This document shows positions 17,135 to 26,363 of a stretch of 64,000 nucleotides of DNA, one piece after another (position 1 is the stretch's first letter; every line of letters starts with the position of its first letter). This stretch comes from Acidovorax sp. HDW3 (lineage in GTDB: Bacteria; Pseudomonadota; Gammaproteobacteria; Burkholderiales; Burkholderiaceae_C), in the NCBI RefSeq assembly GCF_011303755.1, contig NZ_CP049885.1, forward strand, positions 2,090,001 through 2,154,000, written 5' to 3'. The notes below the pieces were generated by a model. The model saw only the letters and a list, made by a program, of their open reading frames with translations, did no database searches and was not told where the DNA came from. Position numbers and translations under genes: made by a program.

Positions 17135-17829
17135 TCGGTCTCCAGCATGGTTTTGAGCAGGGGAATGGTGAGCGCACGCTGGGTGCGCAGGGCAAAGCTG
17201 TCGAGCTGGTCAAGCAACTGCATCAGGCTGCCCAGATCGCGCGAGAAGCGCCGCAGCATGTAGTCCATGACCTCGTCGCCCAGGAATACGCCGCGCGCAT
17301 CGGCCTCCTGGCGCAGCACGGCGCGGCGTTCGGCCTCGTCGAGCAGACGCAGCTGGAACACATGGCCCCAGCCCAGGCGCGAGCGCAAATCGTCGCGCAG
17401 CGGCAAATCCGCCGGTGGCATGGCCCCCGCCGCCAGCACCCAGCGCACCGTGCCTTCGGCGGGGTTGAGGGCGTTGATGAACCAGTTGAAGGCCAGCGCC
17501 TGCTGCTGGCTGTCATACAAATCGACCTCATCGAGCAAGACCGCCGACCAGCTATCGTCAAACGGCGTCAGGTGCTCGGTCGAGGCATCCATCCAGCCGA
17601 CCCGCAGGCCCTGCTCCCGCAGCGCCTCGTGCACGGCCTTGAGCAAATGCGTTTTGCCGCTGCCCGATTCCCCCCACAAATACACCGGCACCGGCGCACG
17701 CAAGGCGCCGCCCTGGCCGCCCTCCAGGGCCGACCGCAAATGCTGCAGCGCGGCCGTGTTGGGGCCGGGATAAAACCGCTCCAGCGTCGGCACCGGGGTC
17801 AGGCCGATGTCCAGCGCCAGCTGTTTCAT
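17131..17829 (-). CDS. hda: DnaA regulatory inactivator Hda
   Basis: A 232-residue DnaA-like AAA+ protein without a DNA-binding domain. It binds the sliding clamp and stimulates ATP hydrolysis by DnaA after initiation. The clamp-binding motif QLALDI is at residues 3-8. The Walker A GESGSGKTHLL (53-63), a Walker B in VLLDEVDLYD and a sensor-like DDLRSRLGWGHVFQL are present. ATG at 17829 places the clamp motif at the N-terminus; an in-frame ATG nine bases upstream is an alternative. First gene of the hda-HAD-pcnB-folK operon and divergent from purM. Confidence 0.92.
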   Translation of the reverse strand: MKQLALDIGLTPVPTLERFYPGPNTAALQHLRSALEGGQGGALRAPVPVYLWGESGSGKTHLLKAVHEALREQGLRVGWMDASTEHLTPFDDSWSAVLLDEVDLYDSQQQALAFNWFINALNPAEGTVRWVLAAGAMPPADLPLRDDLRSRLGWGHVFQLRLLDEAERRAVLRQEADARGVFLGDEVMDYMLRRFSRDLGSLMQLLDQLDSFALRTQRALTIPLLKTMLETE

Positions 17830-18024
17830 ATGGCTCATATCGGGGTGAACAGGGGAAAGATGGGAGAGAGAAGAAAAAGCCGCTCTGGGGCCAGCCCAGG
17901 CATGGAAAGCGGTGATTTTACTGAGACTGCACCATGCGCCAGACCCACAGCCCTGAAGGACTCTGGCCCAAGCCTCTAAAATCACGCGTTTTGCCGATCG
18001 GCCCACGACGCACTTCTTACAGCC

Positions 18025-19065
18025 ATGAGCTCCTCTGCCTCCACTCCCATTTCCTACAAAGACGCTGGCGTTGACATCGACGCTGGCGACGCGCTGGTCG
18101 AGCGCATCAAGCCGCTGGCCAAAAAAACCCTGCGCGACGGCGTGATGGCCGGCATTGGCGGCTTTGGCGCCCTGTTTGAAGTCCCCAAGAAATACCAGGA
18201 GCCGGTACTGGTCAGCGGCACCGACGGTGTGGGCACCAAGCTCAAGCTCGCTTTTGAGTGGAACATGCACGACACCGTCGGCATCGACCTGGTGGCCATG
18301 AGCGTCAACGACGTGCTGGTGCAAGGCGCCGAGCCGCTGTTTTTCCTCGACTACTTCGCCTGCGGCAAGCTCGATGTCGATACCGCCGCCGCCGTCGTCG
18401 GCGGCATTGCCAAGGGCTGCGAACTCTCGGGCTGCGCCCTGATTGGCGGCGAAACCGCCGAGATGCCCGGCATGTACCCGGCGGGCGAATACGACCTGGC
18501 CGGCTTTGCCGTGGGCGCAGTCGAAAAATCCAAAATCCTGACCGGCCAGACGGTGCAGGCCGGCGACGTGGTGCTGGGCCTGGCTTCGAGCGGCGTGCAT
18601 TCCAACGGCTTTAGCCTGGTGCGCAAGTGCATCGAGCGCGCCGGCAGCAGCGCCCCGGCCCAGCTCGACGGCAAGCCGTTCAAGCAAGCCATCATGGAGC
18701 CCACGCGCCTGTACGTGAAGAACGTGCTGGCGGCGCTGGCGCAGCACCCCATCAAGGCGCTGGCGCACATCACCGGCGGCGGCCTGCTGGAGAACATTCC
18801 GCGCGTGCTGCCCGAGGGCACTGCCGCCCACCTGCAAAAGGGCAGCTGGCCGCAGACCGAGCTCTTTGCCTGGCTGCAAAAAACCGCCGGCATCGACGAC
18901 ATCGAGATGAACCGCACTTTCAACAACGGCATCGGCATGGTCGTCGTCGTGCCCGCTGAGGCCGCCGAAGCCACGGCCGCCACCCTGAGCGCCCTGGGCG
19001 AGCAGGTGTACCGCATTGGCGCCATCGCCGCACGCGGCACGGGCGCAGCCGTCGTCGTCGCCTAA
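18025..19065 (+). CDS. purM: Phosphoribosylformylglycinamidine cyclo-ligase (AIR synthetase)
   Basis: A 346-residue enzyme of purine synthesis that closes the imidazole ring to give aminoimidazole ribotide. It has the family-typical start [22 protein letters not shown], the glycine-rich [25 protein letters not shown] and [25 protein letters not shown], and the C-terminal half opens with [16 protein letters not shown]. Length matches the family. It is divergent from hda and followed after 5 bp by an AI-2E family transporter gene. Confidence 0.96.
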   Translation: MSSSASTPISYKDAGVDIDAGDALVERIKPLAKKTLRDGVMAGIGGFGALFEVPKKYQEPVLVSGTDGVGTKLKLAFEWNMHDTVGIDLVAMSVNDVLVQGAEPLFFLDYFACGKLDVDTAAAVVGGIAKGCELSGCALIGGETAEMPGMYPAGEYDLAGFAVGAVEKSKILTGQTVQAGDVVLGLASSGVHSNGFSLVRKCIERAGSSAPAQLDGKPFKQAIMEPTRLYVKNVLAALAQHPIKALAHITGGGLLENIPRVLPEGTAAHLQKGSWPQTELFAWLQKTAGIDDIEMNRTFNNGIGMVVVVPAEAAEATAATLSALGEQVYRIGAIAARGTGAAVVVA

Positions 19066-19070
19066 AACCC

Positions 19071-20105
19071 ATGCAACCCCTGGCGCAGACCACGCGCGGC
19101 GTCCAGATCGCCAGTTATCTGCTGATGGCAGCCATGCTGCTGCTGATCATGACGCGCGGCCTGCTGCCGGGCCTGCTCTCGGCCTGCATCGGCTTTCTGG
19201 GCACACGTTGGTTGGCGCCGCGACTGGTACACCTGCGGCGCCGGCTGCCGGGGAAAAAGGGATTACAGCGCTCGGGCCAGGTGCTGGCCGCCACCTTGGT
19301 GGTGCTGGCGCCGCTGCTGCTGCTGGCCTTGGCGCTATCACATTCGCGCTCGTACATCGTCTCTGCCCCAGCGCAGTACCGCGAGCTGCTCGATTTCATG
19401 GCACGCACCGTGCTGGAGTTGCGCGACAAGCTACCTGTCGAAGTGGCGGCCCAGCTGCCCGAGGGTGCCGCCGACATCCAACGCACCCTGGCTGCCTACC
19501 TGGCCGCTAAGGCCGGCATGTTGGCCACGGCCGGGCGTGCCTGGCTCAGTGGCCTGTTGCACGCCTATGTCGGCCTGCTCATTGGTGCCCTGGCAGCAGT
19601 ACGCCACCTGGGGCCAGCGCGCAAGCCACTGGTGCAGGCGCTGGTGCAGCGCATTCGCCACCTGGGCGAAGCGTTTCGCCAAATCGTGGCCGCGCAGTTC
19701 TGGATCGCCGCCTTCAATACCTTGCTGACGGCTATTTTTCTGCTGTTGCTGTTGCCACTGTGGCAGCTGGAGCTGCCCTACACCCCGGCGCTCATAACCC
19801 TCACCTTTCTGGCTGGGCTGATTCCCATCGTTGGCAACCTGCTGTGCAACGTGGTCATTACCATCGTCGGCCTCTCGGTCTCACCCATGGCGGCGCTGGC
19901 CTGCCTGGGTTTTTTAGTACTGATCCATAAGGCCGAATACGTCATCAACGCCAAAGTGGTGGGGCGGCGCACACATATTGGCGTGTGGGAGCTGCTGGCC
20001 GTGATGTTCACCGCCGAGGCGGTTTTTGGCCCTGCTGGGCTGGTGGCTGCGCCCCTGTTATATGCCTACCTGAAAAAGGAATTGCAGGCCGTACATCTGG
20101 TGTGA
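19071..20105 (+). CDS. AI-2E family (PerM-like) membrane transporter
   Basis: A 344-residue inner-membrane protein with about eight hydrophobic segments: a pair at residues 10-45, one at 70-90, and the rest after residue 155. A soluble stretch lies between about 95 and 150. The C-terminal half has the family-typical LITLTFLAGLIPIVGNLLCNVVITIVGL and GIAPLLYAYLK-like ending (LVAAPLLYAYLKKEL). Members export small molecules or Na+/H+; AI-2 export was shown only for one member. It lies 5 bp after purM, so it is in the same operon, an arrangement common in Comamonadaceae. Confidence 0.85.
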   Translation: MQPLAQTTRGVQIASYLLMAAMLLLIMTRGLLPGLLSACIGFLGTRWLAPRLVHLRRRLPGKKGLQRSGQVLAATLVVLAPLLLLALALSHSRSYIVSAPAQYRELLDFMARTVLELRDKLPVEVAAQLPEGAADIQRTLAAYLAAKAGMLATAGRAWLSGLLHAYVGLLIGALAAVRHLGPARKPLVQALVQRIRHLGEAFRQIVAAQFWIAAFNTLLTAIFLLLLLPLWQLELPYTPALITLTFLAGLIPIVGNLLCNVVITIVGLSVSPMAALACLGFLVLIHKAEYVINAKVVGRRTHIGVWELLAVMFTAEAVFGPAGLVAAPLLYAYLKKELQAVHLV

Positions 20106-20184
20106 GGCCACTGTTTTTCTCGGTATGCTGCGAGGCAAGCGCAAACCGCTTATTCCCTCTCACCATCACAGCAGGAAGACAGTT

Positions 20185-20574
20185 ATGACCATTCTCGTCG
20201 CCTATGTGGCCCGCCCAGAAGGCCAGGCCGCGCTGGACAAAGCCATTGAAGTTGCCACCCGCCGCAGCGAGCGGCTGATCGTTGTCAACGCCGCCCCCGG
20301 CGGCAGCCAGGATGACACCATCGTCAACGGCTACGAGGTCGAGCGCGTCGAAGAGCGCCTGACCCACCTGCCCATCCAGGCCGAATTCAAACAATTTGTG
20401 CGCGGCAACAGCACGCTCGACGAAATCCTGAACCTGATTGAGGCCGAGCACATCACGTTGCTGGTCATCGGCCTGCGCAAGCGCACCGCCGTCGGCAAGC
20501 TGCTACTGGGCAGTATGGCGCAAGAAATTCTGATGAGCGCACCCTGCCCGGTGCTGTCCGTCAAGGCGCCTTGA
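20185..20574 (+). CDS. Universal stress protein (UspA family)
   Basis: A 129-residue Usp-fold protein beginning MTILVAYVARPEGQAALDKAIEV. The C-terminal nucleotide-binding region IGLRKRTAVGKLLLGSMAQEIL fits the G-x-G-type loop of ATP-binding Usps, and it ends in the conserved PCPVLSVK. AGGAAG lies nine bases before the ATG at 20185. It overlaps the converging SirB1-like gene by 14 bp. The role is presumably stress or dormancy survival. Confidence 0.85.
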   Translation: MTILVAYVARPEGQAALDKAIEVATRRSERLIVVNAAPGGSQDDTIVNGYEVERVEERLTHLPIQAEFKQFVRGNSTLDEILNLIEAEHITLLVIGLRKRTAVGKLLLGSMAQEILMSAPCPVLSVKAP

Positions 20575-21409
20575 GCGCACCCAGGCGCTGCACCAGCGCC
20601 TGCACCTCGGGCCCCTGCGGCACATGGGCGAGGTAGTTTTCCAGATCGGCCACGGCCTGCGGATAGTGACCACATTCGGCGTGCACCAGCCCCCGGTCGC
20701 GCCACTCGTCCCAGGCTTGGGGCTGGAGCACGATGAGCCGATCGAGCACCGCCAGCAAGCGCGCATCGTCGCGCTGCGCCTGATGGATTTCTTTCAGGTT
20801 GCGCAACATGCGCGCCAGAATCTCGCGCTGGCTGGCCGGCTGCAGGTACAGCTCCAGCGGCAGCGCTTCTTGCTCTCCCTGCCAGCCGTGGCGACGTAAA
20901 AACGGCTCGATCTGATCGAGCAAAGCCTGGCGCGAGAGCGATTGCCCAGTCAGCGGATCGAGCAACACCTGCCCCTGCGGCAGCAGCACCTTGACGAGAA
21001 AATGCCCCGGGAAGGCCACGCCCCGCACCGGCAGCTCGATGGCCTGCGCCAACTCCTGCCACAGCACCGCCAGCGACACCGGAATACCCCGGCGCGTGTG
21101 CAGCACGGCGTGCAGGTAGCTGTTGTCGGGGTCGTAGTAGTCGTTGCTGTTACCGCCAAAGCCCAGCTCGGCGTAGAAAAAATGGTTCAGCAGCTGCAGG
21201 CGCTGCAGGGCAGCGGCATCGGCCGGCAGGCGCCGGCGCAAGCGCAGCTGCAGCTGATCGACATCTGCAAGCACTTGCTGCACATCGAGATCGGGGTATT
21301 CGTCCTGCCCCAGGCAGGCCACGGCTTCGAGCAGCGGCAGCTGCTCATCGCTGTGCACCAGCGCCGCAAAATATTCCAGCGCGGAAGGGATTGCATAACT
21401 CCAGGCCAT
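20561..21409 (-). CDS. SirB1-family transglutaminase-like / TPR protein
   Basis: A 282-residue protein of the SirB1 (YchA) family. The transglutaminase-like core contains NHFFYAELGFGGNSNDYYDPDNSYL, RRGIPVSLAVLWQELAQAIELPVRGVAFPGHFLVK and LLDPLTG. The C-terminal 80 residues form TPR-like helices. Biochemical function is unknown; E. coli relatives lie next to prmC/kdsA. It follows murJ by 32 bp on the same strand and is probably co-transcribed with it. Confidence 0.82.
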   Translation of the reverse strand: MAWSYAIPSALEYFAALVHSDEQLPLLEAVACLGQDEYPDLDVQQVLADVDQLQLRLRRRLPADAAALQRLQLLNHFFYAELGFGGNSNDYYDPDNSYLHAVLHTRRGIPVSLAVLWQELAQAIELPVRGVAFPGHFLVKVLLPQGQVLLDPLTGQSLSRQALLDQIEPFLRRHGWQGEQEALPLELYLQPASQREILARMLRNLKEIHQAQRDDARLLAVLDRLIVLQPQAWDEWRDRGLVHAECGHYPQAVADLENYLAHVPQGPEVQALVQRLGALKAP

Positions 21410-21441
21410 GGACTCGGTTGTACGGCAGTGCCCGGGCGGCG

Positions 21442-23007
21442 TCAACGGCGCAAGCACTGGCGCAGCTGCAGCCCTGCAGCCCACAGGGCGCCAAAGTACA
21501 CCAGGGCCGCCGTGGCCAAAATACCGGCAAGCAAGGCGATGCGCCAAGCCGCCTGGGCGCGCAGGGCAATCCAGTCGAAATGCTGCGCCGCCCACAGCAA
21601 CCACAGCGCCAGGAGCACGCTCGCCGCCAGCACCTGCAGGGCAAAACGCCCCCAGCCCGGCTGCGGCTGGTAGCTGCCCCGGCGCAGCAATCCCACGAGC
21701 AGCCACAGGGCGTTGACCAGCGCCGCCAGCCCGATAGACAAGGCCAGCCCCACGTGCTGCACCCAAGGCACGAGCAGCACGTTGAGCAACTGGGTGATCA
21801 CGAGCACGACGATGGCGATGCGCACCGGGGTGCGAATATCCTGGCTGGCGTAATAACCCGGCGCCAACACCTTGATGGCCACCAGCCCGAGCAGGCCAAC
21901 GCCGTAGCCAGCCAGGGCACTGGCAATCTGCCCGACATCGCTATTGCGCAGCGCGCCGTAGTGAAACAGCGTCGCCACCAGGGGCTCGGCCAAAGTCAGC
22001 AGGCCCACGGCGCAGGGCACGGCCAGCAGCACGACGATGCGCAGCCCCCAATCGAGCATGGCGGAATAGCGCGCGGCGTCGCCCGCCGCCTTGGCGGCTG
22101 CCAGCTGCGGCGTCAGCACCACGCCCAGGGCCACGCCCAGCAGCGCGGTCGGGAACTCCATCAGCCGGTCGGCGTAGAACAGCCAGGTCACGCTGCCCGG
22201 CGCCAGGTACGAGGCGATTTGCGTGTTGATCATGAGCGACAACTGGGCCACGCCCACGCCCAGCAATGCGGGCGCCATCAACTGAAGAATGCGGCGCACG
22301 CCCTCCTGCTGATAAGCACTACGCAGCGCCGCCCACGACAGGCCGACGCGCGGCAACAGCCCCAGGCGCCGCAACACCGGCAGCTGCACCGCCAGCTGCA
22401 ACAGGCCGCCGAGCATGACGCCTCCCGCCATGGCGTAAATCGGTTCGATGCCGCGCGCCGCCAGCTGCGGCGCCCCAAGCCAGGCGGCGGCAATCATGCT
22501 CAGATTGAGCAGCACCGGCGTCGCCGCCGGCACAACGAAATGGCGCCAGGTGTTGAGCACCCCGGCCGCCAGCGCCACCAACGACATGAAGCCGATGTAG
22601 GGAAACATCCAGCGCGTCATGAGCACCGCCGCCTGGTAGCTATCGGGCGCGTGGCGCAGGCCGCTGGCCAGCAGCCAGACCAGCAGCGGCGCCCCCAGCA
22701 CACCGGCAATGCAGGTCACCAGCAGCGCCCAGGCGAGCACGGTGGCGACGCTGTCGATCAAGGCCTTGGTGGCCTCCTCGCCCTGCTGCGCGCGCGCGCT
22801 GGCCAGCACCGGCACGAACGCCTGGCTGAAAGCACCCTCGGCAAACAGGCGCCGAAACAGATTGGGAATGCGAAAGGCGACGTTGAAAGCGTCGGTCAGG
22901 GCATTGGCGCCAAACATGGACGCCATAAGCAAATCACGCACCAGCCCCGTGATACGCGAGGCCAGGGTCAGAAGCGAAACGGTGGAGGCGGCTTTGAACA
23001 GTGACAC
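21442..23007 (-). CDS. murJ: Lipid II flippase MurJ
   Basis: A 521-residue MOP-superfamily membrane protein with about 14 hydrophobic segments. The N-terminus STVSLLTLASRITGLVRDLLMASMFGANALTDAFNVAFRIPNLFRRLFAEGAFSQAFVP is nearly invariant in MurJ, including the arginines of the central cavity. It flips lipid II to the periplasm for peptidoglycan synthesis. GTG at 23007 (VSLFKAAST) is taken as the start because it gives the usual length; an ATG 36 bases upstream overlaps the divergent rpsT promoter region. Confidence 0.94.
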   Translation of the reverse strand: MSLFKAASTVSLLTLASRITGLVRDLLMASMFGANALTDAFNVAFRIPNLFRRLFAEGAFSQAFVPVLASARAQQGEEATKALIDSVATVLAWALLVTCIAGVLGAPLLVWLLASGLRHAPDSYQAAVLMTRWMFPYIGFMSLVALAAGVLNTWRHFVVPAATPVLLNLSMIAAAWLGAPQLAARGIEPIYAMAGGVMLGGLLQLAVQLPVLRRLGLLPRVGLSWAALRSAYQQEGVRRILQLMAPALLGVGVAQLSLMINTQIASYLAPGSVTWLFYADRLMEFPTALLGVALGVVLTPQLAAAKAAGDAARYSAMLDWGLRIVVLLAVPCAVGLLTLAEPLVATLFHYGALRNSDVGQIASALAGYGVGLLGLVAIKVLAPGYYASQDIRTPVRIAIVVLVITQLLNVLLVPWVQHVGLALSIGLAALVNALWLLVGLLRRGSYQPQPGWGRFALQVLAASVLLALWLLWAAQHFDWIALRAQAAWRIALLAGILATAALVYFGALWAAGLQLRQCLRR

Positions 23008-23050
23008 GGGCGCCGAGTGTATGCGATGTGCATAAAAATACACGGCAGGC

Positions 23051-23056
23051 TATAAT
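23051..23056 (+). promoter_or_regulatory. Perfect -10 hexamer of the rpsT promoter
   Basis: TATAAT preceded by GGC, 48 bases before the rpsT ATG. At the expected spacing the -35 region is only weakly TTGACA-like (TGTGCA). Transcription would start near 23063 and give a short leader. The divergent murJ start lies about 45 bp to the left. Confidence 0.6.
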
Positions 23057-23103
23057 GCTCGGCTTTGCTGACAACATCCTCAGACACTTAAGGAATATTC
23101 AAA

Positions 23104-23403
23104 ATGGCATCTGCAAAGCCCAAGAAAAAGAACCCCCGCCTGGCATCGGGCCGCAAGCGCGCGCGCCAAGGCGTCAAGCTCAACGCTGCGAACACCTCGC
23201 TGCGTTCCAAATACCGCACCGCCGTCAAGAACGTTGAAAAAGCGATCCTGACCGGCGACAAGACCAAGGCGACCGAACTGTTCGCCAAGGCCCAGTCCGT
23301 GCTCGACACCATTGCCGACAAGGGCATCTTCCACAAGAACAAGGCCGCTCGCGACAAGAGCCGCCTGTCCGCCAAGGTCAAGGCCCTGGCCGTCGCCGCC
23401 TGA
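23104..23403 (+). CDS. rpsT: 30S ribosomal protein S20
   Basis: A 99-residue, strongly basic protein beginning [22 protein letters not shown] and containing the family-typical [17 protein letters not shown] and [22 protein letters not shown]. It binds 16S rRNA in the small subunit. It is slightly longer than E. coli S20. Monocistronic, with its own promoter and a terminator. Confidence 0.97.
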   Translation: MASAKPKKKNPRLASGRKRARQGVKLNAANTSLRSKYRTAVKNVEKAILTGDKTKATELFAKAQSVLDTIADKGIFHKNKAARDKSRLSAKVKALAVAA

Positions 23404-23474
23404 TTCACCTCAGGCAAACCGCACGGGTGGCCCCGGCCACCTGCCGTTTGTAACGGGTGCGCTGTCAGCAAAGC

Positions 23475-23500
23475 AAAAAACCGCCTCTGGCGGTTTTTTT
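23475..23500 (+). terminator. Intrinsic terminator of rpsT
   Basis: AAAAAACCGCC-TCT-GGCGGTTTTTTT, a bidirectional-type hairpin with a T tract on both strands. It lies 70 bp after the rpsT stop and 35 bp before the end of the converging DUF3579 gene. Confidence 0.9.
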
Positions 23501-23534
23501 GTGCCTGGCGCCAGGACAAAAACCCCGACGCACC

Positions 23535-23846
23535 TCAAGCGTCGGGCAGCAGACAGGCTTCGACCACTTGCAAGTGGTTGTCGCGGGCGAAGTTGAGGAC
23601 GAAATCCCAGGCCATGGGCTCGTAATCGTGCAAATCACGGTGCACGACCACGCACTTGATGCCGCCCATGGTGGTTGGAATGCACCAGGGCGAGTAACTC
23701 AGGTGGCTGCCCGGCTGCGCGCCGCCGGGGCGGAACTGGCTCATCACCCCGGCCAGGCGTTCGGCCCAATCGCTGGGGCGGAAGGTGCGACCCTCCAGGG
23801 TCACGCCCTGGATAAAAACTTCTTTGGTGTCGGGTTGTATCGCCAT
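23535..23846 (-). CDS. DUF3579 family protein
   Basis: A 103-residue protein starting MAIQPDTKEVFIQGVTLEGRTFRPSDWAERL, the signature opening of DUF3579, with LSYSPWCIPTTMGGIKCVVVHRDLHDYEPMAWDFVLNFARDN. It is acidic, soluble and has no known domain besides the DUF. In betaproteobacteria it is conserved beside rpsT and the argD/argF genes, as here. Function unknown. Confidence 0.85.
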   Translation of the reverse strand: MAIQPDTKEVFIQGVTLEGRTFRPSDWAERLAGVMSQFRPGGAQPGSHLSYSPWCIPTTMGGIKCVVVHRDLHDYEPMAWDFVLNFARDNHLQVVEACLLPDA

Positions 23847-24054
23847 GCAGCTTGCCGTGTCCTGGTGAGGGCGCCGGCAGGATCGTCTGCTGGGGCGCAA
23901 AACCCGCTGATTTTAACTCTTGTACAAGAGTTGCCTCTCTAATCCCATGCCATGCAAGCTCATTGCGCATGATGGCATCGCACTGGCGCAGCAGTGGCTG
24001 TGCGGCCTCTAGAATGGATCCTCTTTTTTTGACCCGCTTTGGAGATCTTGCCCA

Positions 24055-25251
24055 ATGACCGCCTGCATCCCGGCTGCCTCGCCCCACGTGATGAACACCT
24101 ATGGCCGCGTGCCGATCGCACTGGAGCGCGGCCTGGGCTGCCGCGTATGGGACGTCAACGGCAAGGAGTACCTGGATGCGCTCGGCGGCATTGCCGTCAA
24201 CACCCTGGGGCACAACCACCCCCGACTGGTGCCAGCGCTGCAGGAGCAGATCGCCAAGCTGATCCACTGCTCCAACTACTACCACATCCCCGGCCAGGAG
24301 CAGCTCGCCGCCGAGCTGGTGCGGCTCTCGGGCATGGAGCGGGTGTTCTTCTGCAACTCGGGGCTGGAGGCGAACGAGGCTGCGCTCAAGATCGCGCGCA
24401 AGTTTGGCGTGGACAAGGGCATTGCCAAGCCCGAGATCGTGGTCTACGAAAAAGCCTTCCATGGCCGCTCGATCGCCACCATGTCGGCCACCGCCAACCC
24501 CAAAATCCACAGCGGCTTTGGGCCGCTGGTCGAGGGCTTCATCCGCGTGCCGGCCAACGACATCGACGCCATCCGCCGCGCCACCGAGGGCAACCCGAAC
24601 GTGGTCGCCGTGTTCTTTGAAACCATCCAGGGCGAAGGCGGCATCAACCCCATGCGCGCCGACTACCTGCGCCAACTGCGCGCGCTGTGCGACGAGCGCG
24701 ACTGGCTGATGATGATCGACGAGGTGCAATGCGGCCTGGGCCGCACCGGCAAGTGGTTTGCCTACCAGTGGGCCGACATCGTGCCCGACGTCATGCCCCT
24801 GGCCAAGGGCCTGGGCTCGGGCGTGCCGATTGGCGCCGTCGTCGCCGGTCCCAAGGCGGCCAACGTGCTGCAGCCGGGCAACCACGGCACCACCTTTGGC
24901 GGCAACCCGCTGGCCATGCGCGCCGGCGTGGAAACCCTGCGCATCATGCAAGAAGACGGCCTGCTGGCCCATGCCGCAGCGGTGGGCGCGCACCTGAAGG
25001 CCGCACTCGAGCGCGAGCTCGGCAGCATGGCCGGCGTGGTCGAGGTGCGCGGCCAGGGCCTGATGCTGGGCGTGGAGCTCGACCGCCCCTGCGGCGAACT
25101 CATAGGCCAGGCGGCCGCCGCCGGCCTGCTGCTGAGCGTGACGGCCGATCGCGTCATCCGCCTGGTGCCGCCGCTGATCCTGAGCACCGCCGAAGCCGAC
25201 GAAATCGTCGCCCGCCTCAAACCCCTGGTGCAAGCGCTGCTCGCTGCCTGA
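24055..25251 (+). CDS. argD: Acetylornithine aminotransferase
   Basis: A 398-residue class III PLP aminotransferase of arginine synthesis that converts N-acetylglutamate semialdehyde to acetylornithine. It shows NSGLEANEAALKIARK (cofactor phosphate site), FHGRSIATMSATANPK, the IDEVQCGLGRTGKWFAYQ aspartate region and the Schiff-base Lys251 in MPLAKGLGSGVPIGA. GGAG lies about ten bases before the ATG. argF follows 25 bp downstream, so argD-argF form an operon. The 208-bp upstream gap holds its promoter region, with nothing else recognisable. Confidence 0.94.
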   Translation: MTACIPAASPHVMNTYGRVPIALERGLGCRVWDVNGKEYLDALGGIAVNTLGHNHPRLVPALQEQIAKLIHCSNYYHIPGQEQLAAELVRLSGMERVFFCNSGLEANEAALKIARKFGVDKGIAKPEIVVYEKAFHGRSIATMSATANPKIHSGFGPLVEGFIRVPANDIDAIRRATEGNPNVVAVFFETIQGEGGINPMRADYLRQLRALCDERDWLMMIDEVQCGLGRTGKWFAYQWADIVPDVMPLAKGLGSGVPIGAVVAGPKAANVLQPGNHGTTFGGNPLAMRAGVETLRIMQEDGLLAHAAAVGAHLKAALERELGSMAGVVEVRGQGLMLGVELDRPCGELIGQAAAAGLLLSVTADRVIRLVPPLILSTAEADEIVARLKPLVQALLAA

Positions 25252-25276
25252 GCCCCTCCCTCACAAAGTCCCGACC

Positions 25277-26200
25277 ATGAAGCATTACCTGCAGTTTGCT
25301 GATTTTTCTGCCGACGAATACGCCTACCTGTTCGAGCGCGCCGCCCTCATCAAGCACCGCTTCAAAACCTACGAAAAGTACCAGCCGCTGACCGACCGCA
25401 CCCTGGCCATGATTTTCGAGAAAGCGAGCACGCGCACACGCGTCTCTTTCGAGGCCGGGATGTACCAGATGGGCGGCTCCGTCGTGCACCTGACCACGGG
25501 CGACAGCCAGCTCGGGCGCGCCGAGCCGATCGAGGACAGCGCGCGCGTCATCAGCCGCATGACCGACATCGTCATGATCCGCACCTTCGAGCAGGCCAAG
25601 ATCGAGCGCTTTGCCCAGTACTCGCGCGTGCCCGTCATCAACGGCCTGACGAACGAATTCCACCCCTGCCAGATCCTCGCTGACCTGTTCACCTACATCG
25701 AGCACCGGGGCAGCATTGCCGGCAAAACCGTGGCCTGGGTAGGCGACGGCAACAACATGGCCAACACCTGGCTGCAGGCGGCCAGCATCCTGGGCTTTAC
25801 GGTGCACGTGAGCACCCCCAGCGGCTACGAAATTGATGAAAAATTGGCCGCTGGCGCAGGCGCAATAAGCGCTAGCAGCTATAAATTTTATAGCAATCCG
25901 ATGGATGCCTGCCGGGGCGCCGACCTGGTCACCACCGACGTCTGGACCAGCATGGGCTACGAAGCCGAGAACGAGGCGCGCAAGACCGCGTTTGCCGACT
26001 GGTGCGTGAACGAAGCCATGATGGCCGTGGCCGCACCCGACGCCCTGTTCATGCACTGCCTGCCCGCGCACCGGGGCGAGGAGGTGATGGCCGAGGTCAT
26101 CGACGGCCCGCAATCGGTCGTCTGGGACGAGGCCGAGAACCGGATGCACGTGCAAAAAGCGCTCATGGAATACCTGCTGCTGGGCCGCATCGCGCAATGA
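25277..26200 (+). CDS. argF: Ornithine carbamoyltransferase
   Basis: A 307-residue enzyme converting ornithine and carbamoyl phosphate to citrulline. The carbamoyl-phosphate motif STRTR is at 51-55, HPCQ at 129-132 and the ornithine-loop HCLPAHRGEE near 260. Residues about 186-207 (IDEKLAAGAGAISASSYKFY) are encoded by a copy of the dispersed palindromic repeat that lies in frame in a surface-loop region between the two domains' conserved motifs. All active-site motifs are intact, so the enzyme should work. Downstream the stop overlaps a 21-codon frame that is probably not a gene. Confidence 0.93.
   Translation: MKHYLQFADFSADEYAYLFERAALIKHRFKTYEKYQPLTDRTLAMIFEKASTRTRVSFEAGMYQMGGSVVHLTTGDSQLGRAEPIEDSARVISRMTDIVMIRTFEQAKIERFAQYSRVPVINGLTNEFHPCQILADLFTYIEHRGSIAGKTVAWVGDGNNMANTWLQAASILGFTVHVSTPSGYEIDEKLAAGAGAISASSYKFYSNPMDACRGADLVTTDVWTSMGYEAENEARKTAFADWCVNEAMMAVAAPDALFMHCLPAHRGEEVMAEVIDGPQSVVWDEAENRMHVQKALMEYLLLGRIAQ
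25832..25895. repeat. Dispersed palindromic repeat, copy 3, inside argF
   Basis: The right arm TAAGCGCTAGCAGCTATAAA continues as TTTTATAGC, a near-perfect match to the family consensus. The left arm (GATGAAAAATTGGCCGCTGG) is eroded. The reading frame of argF stays open through the copy. Confidence 0.8.
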
Positions 26201-26363
26201 CCGACGCCTACCGCCACCACATGATGCGCCCGCCGCATCGCTGGGCACGCCCTCCCGCCTGACCGCGCCCAGGGGCTTGACCGTGGGCGCGTGCCCTTGT
26301 GTCCGCAGCCCCCCTGTTTCACGCCTCTGGCGTTTCTTCGGGCTGCGCAGCCAGCCCGAAGCC

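Noticed and set aside
17830-18879. A long upstream extension of hda through the purM region
   Set aside because: It would be antisense to purM; Hda begins with its clamp-binding motif at 17829.
26197-26262. A 21-codon frame overlapping the argF stop (ATGA)
   Set aside because: It has coupling geometry, but no recognisable protein, strong His/Arg/Pro bias and no ribosome-binding evidence of its own. Ribosome profiling would be needed to accept it.
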